In this document: one piece after another, positions 62,836 to 64,000 of the stretch
How positions within the stretch are numbered: position 1 is the stretch's first letter
Layout: every line of letters starts with the position of its first letter
NCBI GenBank assembly: GCA_911728435.2
Contig: OU452199.1
Location: forward strand, 41,427,253 to 41,491,252
DNA: 64,000 bases
Origin: Apoderus coryli
Taxonomy: Eukaryota; Arthropoda; Insecta; Coleoptera; Attelabidae
Direction: 5' to 3'
Notes under the pieces: model-generated
The model's database searches: none
Told to the model about the DNA's origin: nothing
What the model saw: the letters and a program-made list of their open reading frames with translations, nothing else
Translations under genes and position numbers: made by a program

Positions 62836-62978
62836 AAAAATCAGCATTATATAATATGAAGATTAGATTTGTGAACAAACTACCAATAAGTATCAAAGAA
62901 ATAAATGGATTGAAGATATTTAGGAATAAAGTTAGGAAATTACTAGTGGAACTAGAACCATATCAATTGGCGGATTAA
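62836..62978 (+). pseudogene. Non-LTR ORF2 extreme C-terminus
   Basis: Frame SALYNMKIRFVNKLPISIKE, INGLKIFRNKVRKLLVELEP, YQLAD, stop. The (F/Y)N.LP..IK....FK..LK..L pattern is the last block of ORF2 in non-LTR elements of this group (compare IYNAISLYNSLPDEFKLFNI of the 41.4-44.4 kb element). Nothing else of the element remains. Confidence 0.65.
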
Positions 62979-63019
62979 TTATAATTATATAATATAAATA
63001 TATAATATCAACTAAAATC

Positions 63020-63167
63020 GTGTTTTGAAAAATTCTCGAAAACTGCTAAAGTTAGTTTACTTTTGAAAACACCATTAAAAAACAACTTTTATCTAATTTA
63101 ACCGACAATGTAACTCCTACCGTTTCCAAGATTTCGATGCTATTCCATTCTTATGTTGGACACAGTG
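63020..63167 (-). mobile_element. Repeat family BC, terminal fragment (inverted)
   Basis: Complement of the first about 150 bases of the family: ends TTGGACACAGTG before TA at 63168, with AACTCCTACCGTTTCCAAGA matching copy 1. Confidence 0.75.
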
Positions 63168-63169
63168 TA

Positions 63170-64000
63170 TTTTTTTCCATAAAAACCCTAAATTCGCCGC
63201 TAATTCAATACATACAAGTTCAATTTGAGAGTGTAATTGTATTATTCGGTATGCACATCTTACGGATTCTACGTTATATACGTTATCAGTTAAAATAAGT
63301 AAGAGATTTTGTTGTATGTATGAATGCAACGATGTCCTGCCCGAACTGCGCCGTTGCATATCGCTGAATAAACTCCACATGCCCCACCGTAGTCGGTCGT
63401 CATCATCGTCCCCAGGGGTTGGCATTGAAAATATACTGAAGGGGAAGTTATTGACCAGTTTGCTTTTCCTCTAGGGATATAAAATGCGTCCCATTAAATT
63501 TGGTAAATGATTGCCTGCAAACGTCATTATATTCATTTTAATTTGATGATGAGATAAGGAAATGTTATGTGTTTGCGTATTTTATATATACAGGGTGTTT
63601 CATAACGAACTCCTGTCATAATAATTCTTGTTTAATAGTACAATGGGCCAAATATTAGAACATTTTGTACTCGTATGTATTTCATCTTGAATATTGTGAT
63701 AAACGTTTCGACGATACTAACATTCTTCAGTACTCATCAAAAGTTTTTATGATAAAACTATTTTTTCCAACTAAGGTTGACGTTTAAAAATTCTATTTGC
63801 AACCTTAAAAATGTGATAACAATAACACTATAACTACAGGTTGATTATTTTTGGCAAGTGTCATATTTATTTGCTATCTAAAGCCACCATGGCCAACTAA
63901 AATCAATTAAATTTCAAATTCATATCAGTATTGTAATAAAAAAATGTAAAATTGCCAATATTTTGAAATCTATCAGTTTTTGGGATAGACATCCTTTCAT
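63170..64000. other. No gene; transposon end and weak hammerhead-like motif
   Basis: TATACAGGGTGTTTCATAAC at 63588 is a mariner-like terminus pointing right. On the minus strand, 63690-63745 contains TGATGAGTACTGAAGAATG and CGTCGAAACGTTT, similar to the other ribozyme-like motifs but with an imperfect core. No coding region was recognised. Confidence 0.45.

Noticed and set aside
1..64000. tRNA or rRNA genes, tRNA-derived SINEs
   Set aside because: I looked for A/B-box-like words and cloverleaf patterns by eye and found none convincing; a covariance scan (tRNAscan-SE) would settle it.

Overview
This window looks like a stretch of insect nuclear genome made almost entirely of transposable elements (TEs), satellite DNA and TE debris. 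It is AT-rich, with intron-style splice sites, short microsatellite runs and many ends of the TACAGGGTG type. Protein remnants include mariner/IS630 transposases, non-LTR retrotransposon endonuclease and reverse transcriptase (RT), BEL/Pao integrase, a Crypton recombinase, a Ginger-type integrase protein, a Tc1-like transposase and THAP domains. I favour a beetle or another repeat-rich insect, but the sequence does not fix the order. I found no host gene with a complete coding region, no tRNA or rRNA gene and no CRISPR array.

Layout. 1-2.3 kb: a tandem duplication of a unit of about 1.13 kb. 2.7-8.5 kb: a broken mariner, a MITE, an internally deleted Ginger-like gene, and a non-LTR element split by a P-element-like transposon that carries a THAP domain and has an exact 8-bp target duplication. 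8.9-11.6 kb: a nearly complete non-LTR RT unit. 12-14.7 kb: a decayed mariner with long inverted repeats, then a MITE. 15.6-19.5 kb: a mariner fused to a BEL/Pao fragment, then a 1.4-kb foldback element. 21.6-26.4 kb: jockey-like, Crypton-like and Tc1-like remnants. 26.4-29.2 kb: a GAGTC-rich satellite. 30-39.4 kb: non-LTR pieces, hammerhead-like direct repeats, foldback MITEs and a mariner turned into a giant inverted repeat. 40-44.8 kb: one non-LTR element inserted into the endonuclease of another. 46.8-48.2 kb: a second array of the same satellite, inverted, with a higher-order period of about 148-150 bp. 48.4-51.6 kb: nested inverted-repeat elements. 52.3-56.1 kb: two non-LTR elements on the minus strand. 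56.1-58.2 kb: an apparently intact mariner-superfamily transposon. 58.8-60.3 kb: a hAT MITE with exact 8-bp target duplications, itself invaded by a DD34D mariner. 60.8-64 kb: more MITEs, a THAP first exon and an RT tail.

The only complete-looking coding gene is the mariner-superfamily transposase at 56697-57764. Its catalytic triad is DD41D and its two inverted repeats of about 365 bp are nearly identical, so it is probably a recent arrival. Everything else is broken, truncated or nested, and several target-site duplications allow the order of insertions to be read. I see no cellular operon-like or defence system. The most original observations concern nested insertions, elements rebuilt as foldbacks, recurrent hammerhead-like motifs in DNA-transposon-like repeats, and the two inverted satellite arrays.
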